Positions 1 to 8,365 of a stretch of DNA of 35,402 nt are shown one piece after another (within the stretch, counting starts at the first letter, position 1; each line of letters opens with the position of its first letter). This DNA comes from Catenulispora sp. (lineage in GTDB: Bacteria > Actinomycetota > Actinomycetes > Streptomycetales > Catenulisporaceae): positions 1 to 35,402 of the forward strand of contig JABFWL010000345.1 in NCBI GenBank assembly GCA_013362315.1. The letters run 5' to 3'. The position numbers were made by a program, and so were the translations under genes. Under the pieces are notes generated by a model. It searched no databases. It saw only the letters and a program-made list of their open reading frames with translations, and was not told the DNA's origin.

Positions 1-2217
1 GCTGTCCCAGCGTTCCCAGATCGTCGTCGCGCCCTGCGTCACCGGGTACAGCCAGGACGGGCACTCGGTCTGCAGCAGCAGCCGGTAGGCGGCGTCGAGG
101 TGGCCGGTCTCGGTGAGGGCGTCGCAGATCAGCGGGGTGCCCACGAAGCCGGTGGCGACCTTGTAGCCGCCGGCGCGGACCAGCTCGGCCAGCCGGTCGC
201 CGGCGCGTGCCCGCTGCGTGGCGTCGGTGAGCAGCGCGAACTGCAGCGCCAGCGCGTAGGCGGTCGGCGCATCGGCCATCAGCCGCCCGGCGCCGGTGAC
301 GTACTCCGCCTGGAACGCCGCGCGCACCTCGGCGGCCAGCTCCGCGTAGATTGCGGCGTCCTGCTCGCGGCCGAGGACCGTCGCGACGCTCGCCACGATC
401 TCGGCGGAGCGGGCGAAGTACGCGGTGGCGACGATCTCGGCGGGGGTCTTGGCCAACTCCGGACGTTCGGCCGGGGCCGTCGGGTCGAGCCAGTCGCCGA
501 ACTGGAATCCGGTGTCCCACAGCCGGGACGGTCCGGCCGCCACGGACTCGCGGTCGACCCAGGCACGCATGCTGTCGAACTGCGCCGCCAGCAGGCCGGC
601 GTCGCCGAAGCGCTGGTACAGCACCCACGGGACGACGGTCGCGGCGTCGCCCCAGGCCGCGGTCGGCAGGTCGGCGCCTGGGACGCACTTGGGGACCACG
701 AACGGCACCGTGCCGTCCGGGCCCTGCTCGGACGCCAGGTCGGCGAGCCAGGAGCCGAGGAAGCCAGCACTGTCGTACAGGAACGAGGCAGTGGGGGAGA
801 AGACCTGGATGTCGCCGGTCCAGCCGAGGCGCTCGTCACGTTGCGGGCAGTCCGTGGGGACGTCCAGGAAGTTGCCGCGCATGCCCCACACGACGTTCTC
901 GTGCAGCCGGTTCACCAGCGGGTCGGAGCACTCGAAGAAGCCGGTGCGCTCCAGGTCGGAGTGGATGACGACAGCTCGCAGGTCGTCCGCGCGCAGCTCA
1001 CCGGGCCAGCCGGTGACCTCGGCGTAGCGGAAGCCGTGGAAGGTGAACCGCGGCTCCCACGTCTCCGGCCCTCCGCCGCGCAGGATGTAGCGGTCGGTGG
1101 CCTCGGCAGTTCGCAGTGGGCCGACGGCCAGCTCGCCGTCCTCGAGCACCTCGGCGTGCCGCAGAGTGATCTCCTGTCCGGCGTCCCCGGACACGGTGAG
1201 CCGGATCCGGCCGACGAGGTTCTGTCCGAAGTCGAGGAGCGGCTTGCCCGACGGGGAGGTCTGGATCGCGACCGGCGCCACCTCCTCGATCCGCCGAACC
1301 GCCGGACCTGTCGGGGCGACTAGCGTGGCGAGGTCACGGGACTCGACCCGCACCGCGTGCCACTCGGTCGGGGCCAGGCGCGCGTCGTGGGTTTCGCCGT
1401 CGTAGATGCTGCTGCGGCGGATCGGCCCGGTTGCCGCGCTCCAGCGTCCGTCGGCGTCGGTCGCGATCGTCTCGACGGAGCCGTCGGGGTAGCGGATCTC
1501 CAGCTGTGCGAGCCATGCGAGCCGGTCTCCGTAGATGGCGCGGGTCTTGCCGTCGAAGCCGATACGTCCCCGATACCAGCCATCGCCCAGGATCGCGCCG
1601 AGGGTGTTGTCGCCTTCGCGGATCAGGTCCGTCACGTCGTAGGTCTGATAGCGAAGCCGCTTGTCGTAGGGTGTCCAGCCTGGCGTCAGGACCTGGTCGC
1701 CGACGACGGCCCCGTTCAACGACGCCTCGTATACGCCCAGGGCGGTCGCGTAGAGCCGCGCCGAGCTGAAACCGGGGCGCACAGTGAACTCGCGCCGCAG
1801 CTCGGTGGCCGGCTGGTCCTGCTGAGCGTCCTCGTCCCAGTCCGCCGAGAGGAACTGCGCCGACCAGTCCTCGGGCCGCAGCAAGCCGGCCTCCGCGTAT
1901 GCGACCGGGCTCCAGTCCGAGGCCAGTCCATCGGAACCGGTCACCCGAACCCGCACACCCACCCGCTCACGGGAAGACAAAGCAGAGAACGGCCACGGCA
2001 CGAGCACCGACTCGTCGGTGGCGACAGCTACCCGTGCCGGTGCGCTGTCATCGGGCCCGACCAGCTCCACCTCATAGGACGTCTGCTGCCACCCGGGAGA
2101 GTCGGTCCGCACCCGCCACGACAGGCGCGGCCTTGTTTCACCGATGCCCAAGGCGAGTCGGTGGTGCTCGAAACGGACCGCCTCGACGACCGGCGGCAGC
2201 AGGGGCGACACAGACAC
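1..2217 (-). CDS. Alpha-L-rhamnosidase, GH78 family (3' end outside window)
   Basis: Releases terminal L-rhamnose from rhamnosylated glycosides or polysaccharides. Reading the minus strand from GTG at 2217 gives 739 uninterrupted residues that run off the left edge, so the C-terminal part is missing. The order is an N-terminal Ig-like/carbohydrate-binding region, the 'LDFGQNLVGRI' segment typical of bacterial rhamnosidases, then an (alpha/alpha)6 catalytic domain. The catalytic domain contains 'DCPQRDERLGWTGDIQVF' (carrying the general acid Asp/Glu cluster), 'WGDAATVVPW' and, at the very edge, 'TIWERWDS', whose Glu fits the general base. No signal peptide is seen at the chosen start, so a cytoplasmic enzyme is likely. 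The start is supported by GAGGAAG about 8 nt upstream. A perfect TATAAT -10 element with an overlapping LacI-type palindrome lies just upstream. The divergent neighbour is an MFS transporter. Family assignment is firm; the exact substrate is not known. Confidence 0.93.
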   Translation of the reverse strand, partial: MSVSPLLPPVVEAVRFEHHRLALGIGETRPRLSWRVRTDSPGWQQTSYEVELVGPDDSAPARVAVATDESVLVPWPFSALSSRERVGVRVRVTGSDGLASDWSPVAYAEAGLLRPEDWSAQFLSADWDEDAQQDQPATELRREFTVRPGFSSARLYATALGVYEASLNGAVVGDQVLTPGWTPYDKRLRYQTYDVTDLIREGDNTLGAILGDGWYRGRIGFDGKTRAIYGDRLAWLAQLEIRYPDGSVETIATDADGRWSAATGPIRRSSIYDGETHDARLAPTEWHAVRVESRDLATLVAPTGPAVRRIEEVAPVAIQTSPSGKPLLDFGQNLVGRIRLTVSGDAGQEITLRHAEVLEDGELAVGPLRTAEATDRYILRGGGPETWEPRFTFHGFRYAEVTGWPGELRADDLRAVVIHSDLERTGFFECSDPLVNRLHENVVWGMRGNFLDVPTDCPQRDERLGWTGDIQVFSPTASFLYDSAGFLGSWLADLASEQGPDGTVPFVVPKCVPGADLPTAAWGDAATVVPWVLYQRFGDAGLLAAQFDSMRAWVDRESVAAGPSRLWDTGFQFGDWLDPTAPAERPELAKTPAEIVATAYFARSAEIVASVATVLGREQDAAIYAELAAEVRAAFQAEYVTGAGRLMADAPTAYALALQFALLTDATQRARAGDRLAELVRAGGYKVATGFVGTPLICDALTETGHLDAAYRLLLQTECPSWLYPVTQGATTIWERWDS

Positions 2218-2585
2218 GATCGATGCTTCCTCACCGCCGGGATGCCGCCCGGCTGATTATAACGATTCAATACAACGCGGCTCGCGGGCTGCTTGGCCCG
2301 GATTTCCTCGTCCGTAACCCTAGCGTTGAAACCCAAATAGAGCTAGGTTTCGAGCACGTTAACGCAGGCAAGCTGCGGCGACGGGTCGGCGACATGGGCT
2401 TCGCTCCTCGACGACGCCGTCCGCCGCATGCGCTGAAAGGGTTCAACGCCCATCGGCTCGCCGATGCGCACTGCCCCATTCGATACCCATCCGACCCACC
2501 CGACCCTCCGGGCCCAGAAGCCCCAGGCCGGGTCTCGCGCTCCGCGTAATCTGCGGCAAGCGCCGTCAACGAGAGGCACACCGCT
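2218..2585. promoter_or_regulatory. Divergent intergenic region between rhamnosidase and MFS genes, with TetR-like operator
   Basis: This 368-bp stretch holds no convincing gene. Apart from the rhamnosidase -10/operator it contains an inverted repeat at 2329-2350 (AAACC at 2329-2333, GGTTT at 2346-2350). Ungapped alignment of 2323-2352 with the region before the GH3 gene (4774-4803) gives 20 of 30 identical bases, starting with the shared GCGTTGAAA. The site is therefore probably a second operator for the TetR protein at 4134-4745. About 235 bp separate it from the MFS start codon, and I see no clear -35/-10 pair for the MFS gene in between. Confidence 0.5.
2256..2269 (-). promoter_or_regulatory. 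-10 element and LacI-type operator of the rhamnosidase gene
   Basis: On the minus strand TATAAT (2261-2256) forms a perfect -10 hexamer about 40 nt before the GTG start. Overlapping it, 2258-2269 reads TATAACGATTCA on the plus strand, 10 of 12 matches to the palindrome TGAAACGATTCA seen (as its complement) in front of rhaI. A repressor bound here would cover the -10 element. Seen directly; binding by the LacI protein at 7149-8183 is inference. Confidence 0.6.
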
Positions 2586-4094
2586 GTGACATCCTCTGCA
2601 CCTTCCACCGCAGCGCCGCGCGCCGGCGCTGACGGCGACGCGGGCGCTGCCCGCGGTGCGCGCTACGCGCTGATCGTGCTGGCCCTGCTCTGGCCGGCCC
2701 AGCTGCTGTCGCTGATCGGCATGCTGACCGGCAACGCGCAGGCCAAGGTCGCGCTGCACTTCCACACCACCCAGATCCAGTGGTTCCTCCTGTCCTCGGC
2801 ACTGGTCGGCACCGCGATCGCGCCGTTCGTCATCAAGGCCGCCGACCTGTACGGCAAGCACCAGGTGATGATCGTCATCACCGTGCTCGGCCTGATCGGC
2901 GACGTCATTGCAGCGGCCGCCCCGAGCTACGGCGTCATGCTCGCCGGCCGTGCCATCGCCGGCTTCTACGCCCCGATCGCGGCGCTGGCCTACGCCGCCG
3001 TCCGCGAGGTGTTGCCGCCCAAGAAGGCCGTGGCCGCCAGCTCGATCATGGGCTCCGGCATCGCCCTGGTCGCCCTGGGCGGGCCGTTCCTGACCGGATG
3101 GCTGCTGGACTCGTTCGGATTCCGCGGCGTGCTGTGGGCGATGGCCACGGCCACCGCGATCAGCCTGGTGCTGTTGGTCGGCTTCCTGCCCGGGACCGAC
3201 TACCGCGACCCCGAGGCCCGGATGGACTGGATCGGCGGCACGCTGCTCGGCGGCGGACTTGCCGCGCTGACCTTCGGCATCGGCAAAGGCACCGAGTGGG
3301 GCTGGACGAACGCCTCCACCCTGGGATTCATCATCGGCGGCCTGATCGCCCTGGTCCTGTTCGTCATCTCGCAGAACGTCGTCAAGCACCCGTTCGTCCA
3401 CCTGGCGATGCTCAAGCGCCGGCCGGTGTGGACCGTCGTGATGGCCACCGCGCTGACCGGCGGCGCCGTCTTCGGCGCCGCGGTCATCTCCCAGCTGCTC
3501 GCGCTGTACCCGAAGGTCGTCGTCCCCTATCCGATCCCCGGTGGCAACGGCGCGACCACCATGGTCCACATGTCCGACGGCCTGGGCTGGAGCGCCACCC
3601 ACAACGCGATCGTCGGCATCCCGGCCAGCATCACGATCCTGGCGTTGGGCTTCGGCACCGGCATCGCGGTCCGCAAGATCGACAGCCGTCTGCCGTACCG
3701 GCTCGGCGCCTTGCTGGTCGCGATCGGCTTCGCCCTGCAGGCCTCATTCCACCACAACGCGACCCAGCTGATCGCCGCCAGTTTCGGGTACGCATTGGGT
3801 TTCGGCATGATCGTCGCGGTGGGCCCGGTGCTGGTCATCGAGGCGGTCGCCCCCGAGGAGCAGGCGCTGGCCTCCGGCGTGCAGAACATGGCGATGGGCG
3901 TGGTGACGACCCTGGTCACCACCTTGTGCTACGTCGTTCTGTCCCACCACCAGATGGTGCTGCAGGGTACCGCCCTCTACCTGGACCAGGGATACAAGGA
4001 TGCGTTCTACTTCGGTGCGGCTGTGGCAGCCGTCGGCCTGCTGGCCGCTCTGCTGATTCCGCGACTCAAGCGAGTCAGCGAACTTCAGGGCTGA
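2586..4094 (+). CDS. MFS transporter, DHA2-like (14-helix type)
   Basis: A 502-residue major facilitator superfamily protein of the inner membrane. After a polar, alanine-rich N-terminus (about 1-27) the sequence alternates hydrophobic helices to the end, with a length suited to 14 helices. A motif-A-like 'ADLYGKH' follows helix 2. A motif-C-like segment 'ALVALGGPFLTGWL' in helix 5 is typical of proton-coupled antiporters. The GTG start has GAGAGG about 10 nt upstream. The gene converges on tetR across a strong terminator. Its upstream region carries an element similar to the operator before the GH3 glucosidase, so co-regulation by TetR and transport of a glycoside or aglycone are reasonable. 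The family would equally allow drug or metabolite efflux. Substrate unknown. Confidence 0.85.
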   Translation: MTSSAPSTAAPRAGADGDAGAARGARYALIVLALLWPAQLLSLIGMLTGNAQAKVALHFHTTQIQWFLLSSALVGTAIAPFVIKAADLYGKHQVMIVITVLGLIGDVIAAAAPSYGVMLAGRAIAGFYAPIAALAYAAVREVLPPKKAVAASSIMGSGIALVALGGPFLTGWLLDSFGFRGVLWAMATATAISLVLLVGFLPGTDYRDPEARMDWIGGTLLGGGLAALTFGIGKGTEWGWTNASTLGFIIGGLIALVLFVISQNVVKHPFVHLAMLKRRPVWTVVMATALTGGAVFGAAVISQLLALYPKVVVPYPIPGGNGATTMVHMSDGLGWSATHNAIVGIPASITILALGFGTGIAVRKIDSRLPYRLGALLVAIGFALQASFHHNATQLIAASFGYALGFGMIVAVGPVLVIEAVAPEEQALASGVQNMAMGVVTTLVTTLCYVVLSHHQMVLQGTALYLDQGYKDAFYFGAAVAAVGLLAALLIPRLKRVSELQG

Positions 4095-4105
4095 TTCCGG
4101 CGTGT

Positions 4106-4131
4106 CCGGGCACTGCGGGAGCAGTGCCCGG
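4106..4131. terminator. Bidirectional terminator-like hairpin between MFS and tetR
   Basis: A perfect 11-bp stem (CCGGGCACTGC at 4106-4116 with GCAGTGCCCGG at 4121-4131) and a GGGA loop sits between the convergent stop codons of the MFS gene and tetR. There is no U-tract, as is common for actinobacterial terminators. It ends 3 nt before the tetR stop, so it can serve both strands. Confidence 0.75.
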
Positions 4132-4133
4132 CC

Positions 4134-4745
4134 TCATGCCGTGGCCCGGACGGTGGTGTCGCGTGGTGCGCACAACTGGTTGAAGACCTCGATGGCGGCG
4201 GCCATGTCCACGCTCCGATCGAGCAGCCACCTGATCTGAAGTCCGTCGGCGACCGCCAGCAGTAGCCGAGCCAACTGCCGGGCGTCCGCGTCCGTCCTGA
4301 CCGTTCCCTGGTCCTGCCCCTGGCGCAGTCCCTCCGTGACGGCGTCCTCAAGATCCGTGTACCGCTCCGTGAAGTACGCGTGCGCCGGATGTGCCGGATC
4401 GATGGCCGCGGCCGACAGGGTGACGAACAGCTCGACCAGTCCCGGAGTCTTGGTGTTGTGCTCAGCGGTGCGGGCCACGGCCTCACCGGAGGTGGCCACC
4501 GAGTCGCGGGTCGCACTGGTGTCCCGGGCGTCGCGTTCGGCGAGGACGGCGACGAACAGCTCTTCGCGGGAGCCGAAGTAGTGCAGCAGCCCGGCCTGTG
4601 ACATGCCGAGGCGCTCGGCGATCTCCTTGAGCGAGGAACCGCGTTCGCCGTGCTCGGCGAACACCTCCAGCGCGGTCTGCAGGATCTGCGCGCGGCGTTC
4701 GACGCCCTTGCGGTAGGGCCCGCGCGTCTTCCGTTCAGCGGTCAC
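4134..4745 (-). CDS. TetR family transcriptional regulator
   Basis: A 203-residue repressor. The N-terminal HTH covers about residues 17-62, with the recognition region 'SLKEIAERLGMSQAGLLHYF'. The C-terminal ligand domain contains 'GLVELFVTLSAAAIDPAHPA' and is all-helical. GTG at 4745 is chosen as start because it gives the usual short basic lead before the HTH. The gene diverges from the GH3 beta-glucosidase and converges on the MFS gene. An inverted repeat at 4780-4802 overlaps the glucosidase promoter, and a related one lies before the MFS gene, which points to TetR control of both. TetR regulators beside GH3 glucosidases usually sense a sugar, glycoside or aglycone; the ligand here is unknown. 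Confidence 0.88.
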   Translation of the reverse strand: MTAERKTRGPYRKGVERRAQILQTALEVFAEHGERGSSLKEIAERLGMSQAGLLHYFGSREELFVAVLAERDARDTSATRDSVATSGEAVARTAEHNTKTPGLVELFVTLSAAAIDPAHPAHAYFTERYTDLEDAVTEGLRQGQDQGTVRTDADARQLARLLLAVADGLQIRWLLDRSVDMAAAIEVFNQLCAPRDTTVRATA

Positions 4746-4776
4746 GGGGTTGACGGTATCGCGGAGCGCGCGGGCG

Positions 4777-4805
4777 TTGAAAACTGAATAACATTTGGTT
4801 TTAAT
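4777..4805 (+). promoter_or_regulatory. Promoter with TetR operator before the GH3 gene
   Basis: TTGAAA (4777-4782) and TTTAAT (4800-4805) with a 17-bp spacer form a good sigma70-type promoter 35 nt before the ATG. An inverted repeat, AAACTGAAT (4781-4789), AAC, ATTTGGTTT (4793-4801), lies across the spacer and -10 element. One further complementary pair (4780/4802) brings it to 8 of 10 arm positions. The stretch is AT-rich against the surrounding GC-rich sequence. A dimeric TetR bound here would block RNA polymerase. Confidence 0.7.
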
Positions 4806-4839
4806 GGCGACATGGCGACATCACGAGTGTGAGGAACTT

Positions 4840-7065
4840 ATGACAAGTCCCGATCTGACCCTCGACGAGAAGGCTTCCCTGCTGTCCGGCCGCGACCTCT
4901 GGTCGACCAAGGCCGCGGAGCACGCGGGGATCCGCGCACTGGTCCTGACCGACGGCCCGCACGGCGTGCGGTTCCAGACCGGTGAGGCCGACAACCTGGG
5001 CATCAACGCGTCCGTACCGGCGACGTGCTACCCGCCGGCGGTCGCCCTTGCGTCCAGCTGGGACGCCGATCTGGTCGCGCGGGTCGGGCAGGCGCTCGGC
5101 CGGGAAGCCCGAGCTCTGGGCATCGACGTTCTGCTCGGGCCCGGCGTGAACATCAAGCGCTCGCCGCTGTGCGGACGCAACTTCGAGTACTTCTCCGAAG
5201 ACCCGCTGCTGGCCGGCGTCCTCGGCACGGCGCACGTCAAGGGCCTGCAGAGCCAAGGCGTCGGCGCCAGCGTCAAGCACTTCGCGGCCAACAACCAGGA
5301 GACCGACCGGATGCGCGTCAGCGCCGACGTCGACGAGCGCACCCTGCGCGAGATCTACCTGCCGGCCTTCGAACGCGTCGTCACCGAGGCCCGGCCCGCC
5401 ACGGTCATGGCCGCCTACAACAAGGTCAACGGCACCTACGCCACCGAGAACACCTGGCTGCTGACCAAGGTTCTCCGTGCGGAGTGGGGCTTCGAAGGGC
5501 TCGTCGTCTCCGACTGGGGCGCCGTCAGCGACCGGGTCGCCGCCCTCGCGGCCGGCACTGACCTCACCATGCCCGGCGATGCCAAGGGCGACCACACTGT
5601 CGCCGCCGCAGTCCGCGCTGGGGCGTTGGACGAGGCCGTGGTGGACCGGGCCGTGGCCCGGCTGCGCGCAGTGGCCACCACGACCGGCAGCGAAAAACAG
5701 GACGTGGATTTCGCCGCGCACCACCGGCTCGCCCGCGAGGTCGCCGCCGAATGTCTGGTGCTGCTCAAGAACGACAATGCCGCGCTGCCACTGGCCGACA
5801 CGGGCTCGATCGCCGTCGTCGGCGAGTTCGCCACGACCCTGCGCTATCAGGGTGGCGGCAGTTCCCACATCAACGCCACCGAGGTCGACAGTCCGCTGGA
5901 GGAACTGCGCAAACTGCTGCCCGAGGCGCACATCGACTACGCGCGCGGGTTCGACCCCACGGGCACGGCCGACGCCGCCGGACTCCGTGCGGGAGCCGTC
6001 GCCGCCGCGGCGAAGGCCGACGTCAGCGTGATCTTCGCCGGGCTGGCCGAGCGCGACGAATCCGAAGGCTTCGACCGCGAGCACATCGCGCTGCCCGCGG
6101 AGCAGGTCCAGCTCATCTCGGCCGTGGCCGGCGCGAGTCGCAAGACGGTCGTCGTGCTGTTCAACGGCGGCGTGGTCAGCATGGAGGGCTGGCACGACTC
6201 GGTGGACGCCGTCGTCGAGGCCTGGCTGCCCGGCCAGGCCGGCGGCGGCGCGGTCGCCGACGTGCTCACCGGCCGGACCAACCCCTCAGGTCGCCTCGCC
6301 GAGAGCATCCCGCTCCGGCTCAACGACACGCCGTCCTTCCTGAACTTCCCCGGCGAAGCCGGACACGTCCGCTACGGCGAGGGCGTCATGGTCGGCTACC
6401 GCTACTACGAGACTGCCGACGTCGCCGTGCGCTACCCGTTCGGGCACGGCCTGAGCTACACCACCTTCGAATACAGCGATCTGCGCTTGGCCGACGTGAC
6501 CGCCGACACCGCGACGGTACAGGTCCGGGTCACCAACACCGGCGACCGCGCAGGCAAGCACGTGGTCCAGATCTACGTTGCCGCGCCCAAGCGGCCCGTG
6601 AGCACCCCGGTCCGCGAACTGCGCGGGTTCACCAAGGTCGCTCTGGAACCGGGTGAGAGCGTCGTCGCCGAAATCCGCCTCGACCGTCGCGCATTCGCCT
6701 ACTACGACATCACGGCTGGCAAGTGGGCCGTGGCCGGCGGCTTCTACCAGGTCCAGGTCGGGTACTCGGCGCACGACATCGCCGTGCAGGTCGCGCTCGA
6801 GCTGCCCGGAGACGCCGACGTCAGGCCGCTGACGATGGACTCCACAGTCGGCGAGTGGTTCGGACACCCCGTGGTCGGCCCGGCGCTGACGGCGTACATG
6901 GCCGAGGGGATGACGGAGGAACAGGCGGCGGCCGCCGCCGAGCACCAGGACATGGTGCGCATGGTCGAGTCCATGCCGATGCGTCCGTTCCTCGGCTTCC
7001 TGCCCAACCCGATCCCGGAGGACAAGCTCGCGGAGTTCATGGCCATGAGCGTCCAGGCCGTGTGA
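4840..7065 (+). CDS. Beta-glucosidase, GH3 family
   Basis: Hydrolyses terminal beta-linked glucose (or a related sugar) from glycosides. The 741-residue protein has the GH3 N-terminal TIM barrel with 'LTDGPHGVR' near residues 36-44 and 'KHFAANNQETDR' around 147-158. The nucleophile motif 'VVSDWGAV' places the catalytic Asp at residue 225. The C-terminal alpha/beta domain follows, then a fibronectin III-like domain beginning around 'GLSYTTFEYSDL'. No PA14 insert and no signal peptide are seen, so it is probably cytoplasmic. ATG at 4840 is preferred over an in-frame GTG at 4795 because GAGGAA stands 4 nt before it and the promoter at 4777-4805 would overlap the earlier start. Substrate preference cannot be read from sequence; the rhamnosidase nearby suggests rhamnoglucosides. 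Confidence 0.93.
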   Translation: MTSPDLTLDEKASLLSGRDLWSTKAAEHAGIRALVLTDGPHGVRFQTGEADNLGINASVPATCYPPAVALASSWDADLVARVGQALGREARALGIDVLLGPGVNIKRSPLCGRNFEYFSEDPLLAGVLGTAHVKGLQSQGVGASVKHFAANNQETDRMRVSADVDERTLREIYLPAFERVVTEARPATVMAAYNKVNGTYATENTWLLTKVLRAEWGFEGLVVSDWGAVSDRVAALAAGTDLTMPGDAKGDHTVAAAVRAGALDEAVVDRAVARLRAVATTTGSEKQDVDFAAHHRLAREVAAECLVLLKNDNAALPLADTGSIAVVGEFATTLRYQGGGSSHINATEVDSPLEELRKLLPEAHIDYARGFDPTGTADAAGLRAGAVAAAAKADVSVIFAGLAERDESEGFDREHIALPAEQVQLISAVAGASRKTVVVLFNGGVVSMEGWHDSVDAVVEAWLPGQAGGGAVADVLTGRTNPSGRLAESIPLRLNDTPSFLNFPGEAGHVRYGEGVMVGYRYYETADVAVRYPFGHGLSYTTFEYSDLRLADVTADTATVQVRVTNTGDRAGKHVVQIYVAAPKRPVSTPVRELRGFTKVALEPGESVVAEIRLDRRAFAYYDITAGKWAVAGGFYQVQVGYSAHDIAVQVALELPGDADVRPLTMDSTVGEWFGHPVVGPALTAYMAEGMTEEQAAAAAEHQDMVRMVESMPMRPFLGFLPNPIPEDKLAEFMAMSVQAV

Positions 7066-7093
7066 GATCTGGTGACAACCGATGCGCCGTGCG

Positions 7094-7133
7094 GCCGGGA
7101 TCCGATCCTGGCGGCACGCCGCATAGCCGTGCC
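7094..7133. terminator. Probable terminator hairpins between convergent GH3 and lacI genes
   Basis: Two inverted repeats lie in the 83-bp convergent gap. GCCGGGATC (7094-7102) faces GATCCTGGC (7104-7112), with one G-U pair in RNA and the innermost bases necessarily unpaired. GGCACG (7113-7118) faces CGTGCC (7128-7133). Either could end transcription, but neither has a U-tract, so support is moderate. Confidence 0.45.
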
Positions 7134-7148
7134 CAGCGAACTCGTGCC

Positions 7149-8183
7149 TCAGCGGACGCGGTACATGCTCGAAGCCCGGACAACCAGTTCCGGCTGCAGG
7201 ATGACGTGCCGGTGCTCGTGCTCGGTCTCCGTCTCGTCATCGGCGGAAACCTCCTGCAGGAGCAGTTCGGCGGCCAGCCGGCCCATGTCGGCCGAGGGCT
7301 GACGGACCGACGTCAGCGGCACCGCGGTGGCCGACGCGAAGTCGATGTCGTCGTAGCCGACTACCGCCATCTCGTCGGGCACCTTCACCCCCGCGGCGAA
7401 CAGGGCCTGTTGCAGTCCCATGGCCAGCAGGTCGTTGGCGCAGAAGACCGCGGTCGGCCGCTCCGGCAGGCCGAGCAGCCTCGCAGCGGCGTCGCGTCCA
7501 CCGGCGATGTCCAGATGCCGCGTCGGAATCTCGGTGAGGGTTTCAGCAGGCAGACCGGCAGCTGCGATCGCCTGGAGCGCACCGGTGCGCCGGTCCTTGA
7601 TCTGCTGCAAGTGCTGCGGGCCGCTGACGTACGCGATCCGGCGGTGCCCCTGCGCCAGCAGATGCCCGGCGGCCAAGGCGCCGCCGGCGACGTCGTCCAC
7701 TGACACCGAGCAACCCTGCGACTCCTCGGCCAGGCGGTCCACCATCACGTGCGGGATGCCCTGGCGGCGCAGCGGGGCCAGAGTGCGGCCACTGGGATCG
7801 GCGGGAGTCACCAAGACTCCGCGAACCCTCTGCTCGATGAACAGCTCGATGTACTCGGCTTCCTCCGCCGGGGACTGCGCGGTGTTGCACACCATGACGC
7901 CGAGCCCGGCGGCGCGGGCGGCGCGCTCGGCACCCCGCGCGACGTCCACGAAGAACGGGTTGCCCATGTCGAGCACCAGCAGGGCGATGATGCGGCTGCT
8001 GCCGGAGCGCAGCTGGCGCGCGGACTCGCTGCGGACGTAGCCGAGCCGCTGGACCACGGCGTTGATCCGCTCCCGGGTTTGCGGCGCCACCGACTGGGGC
8101 CGGTTGAAGGTGTTCGAGACGGTACCGACCGAGACCCCGGCCGCCTTGGCGACGTCCTTGATGCCGACCGCCTGCTTGGCCAC
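7149..8183 (-). CDS. LacI family transcriptional regulator of rhamnose genes
   Basis: A 344-residue LacI/GalR repressor. The HTH near the N-terminus reads 'IKDVAKAAGVSVGTVSNTF' (about 8-26), followed by the hinge helix and a periplasmic-binding-protein-like sugar domain. That domain contains 'IALLVLDMGNPFF', 'GYDDIDFA' and 'LTSVRQPSADMGRLA'. GTG at 8183 directly precedes the HTH and has GGAG about 10 nt upstream. The gene diverges from rhaI-rhaEW-rhaB. A palindrome TGAATTGATTCA lies 22 bp before its own start, a close relative sits at the rhaI promoter and another at the rhamnosidase gene. This points to autoregulation and control of rhamnose use. The inducer is presumably rhamnose or a derivative (inference). 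Confidence 0.9.
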   Translation of the reverse strand: MAKQAVGIKDVAKAAGVSVGTVSNTFNRPQSVAPQTRERINAVVQRLGYVRSESARQLRSGSSRIIALLVLDMGNPFFVDVARGAERAARAAGLGVMVCNTAQSPAEEAEYIELFIEQRVRGVLVTPADPSGRTLAPLRRQGIPHVMVDRLAEESQGCSVSVDDVAGGALAAGHLLAQGHRRIAYVSGPQHLQQIKDRRTGALQAIAAAGLPAETLTEIPTRHLDIAGGRDAAARLLGLPERPTAVFCANDLLAMGLQQALFAAGVKVPDEMAVVGYDDIDFASATAVPLTSVRQPSADMGRLAAELLLQEVSADDETETEHEHRHVILQPELVVRASSMYRVR

Positions 8184-8204
8184 GTCCTCGCCGCTCCGTC
8201 CGAG

Positions 8205-8216
8205 TGAATTGATTCA
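8205..8216. promoter_or_regulatory. LacI-type operator before lacI
   Basis: The 12-mer TGAATTGATTCA is an inverted repeat with half-sites TGAATT and TGAATC (complement). It lies 22 bp upstream of the lacI GTG and probably mediates autoregulation. It shares the half-site TGAA(T/A)C with the sites at 2258 and 8314. Confidence 0.6.
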
Positions 8217-8266
8217 TTGTCTGCGGCGATGGTAGCGCGGATACCCGCTGGTGATCTCCCAGGGTG

Positions 8267-8325
8267 TTGACGGCTGAAACTCGAACGGCCTAAGGTCTTG
8301 GCATCGACGGTATTGAATCGTTTCA
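8267..8325 (+). promoter_or_regulatory. rhaI promoter with downstream LacI operator
   Basis: TTGACG (8267-8272) and TAAGGT (8291-8296) with an 18-bp spacer match the actinobacterial housekeeping promoter pattern. They place the start point near 8302. The palindrome TGAATCGTTTCA (8314-8325; 5 of 6 half-site positions match) lies just downstream of that point, where a bound repressor would block initiation or early elongation. A further half-site TGAAAC is at 8275-8280 in the spacer. Confidence 0.6.
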
Positions 8326-8365
8326 TCTGACTCGTTTCCTTTGACAGACGTGGGGTGTACGGCCG

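Noticed and set aside
100-1323. Long plus-strand open frame opposite the rhamnosidase gene
   Set aside because: Its composition (repetitive Gly/Arg/Val/Gln) and lack of any domain show it is the mirror of the GH78 gene, which has clear motifs on the minus strand.
2343-3602. Minus-strand 419-codon frame across the MFS gene
   Set aside because: Very rich in Gln, Asp, Gly and His with no hydrophobic core or motif; it is antisense to a well-supported transporter.
4801-6195. Minus-strand 464-codon frame across the GH3 gene
   Set aside because: No motifs; antisense to the GH3 catalytic domain.
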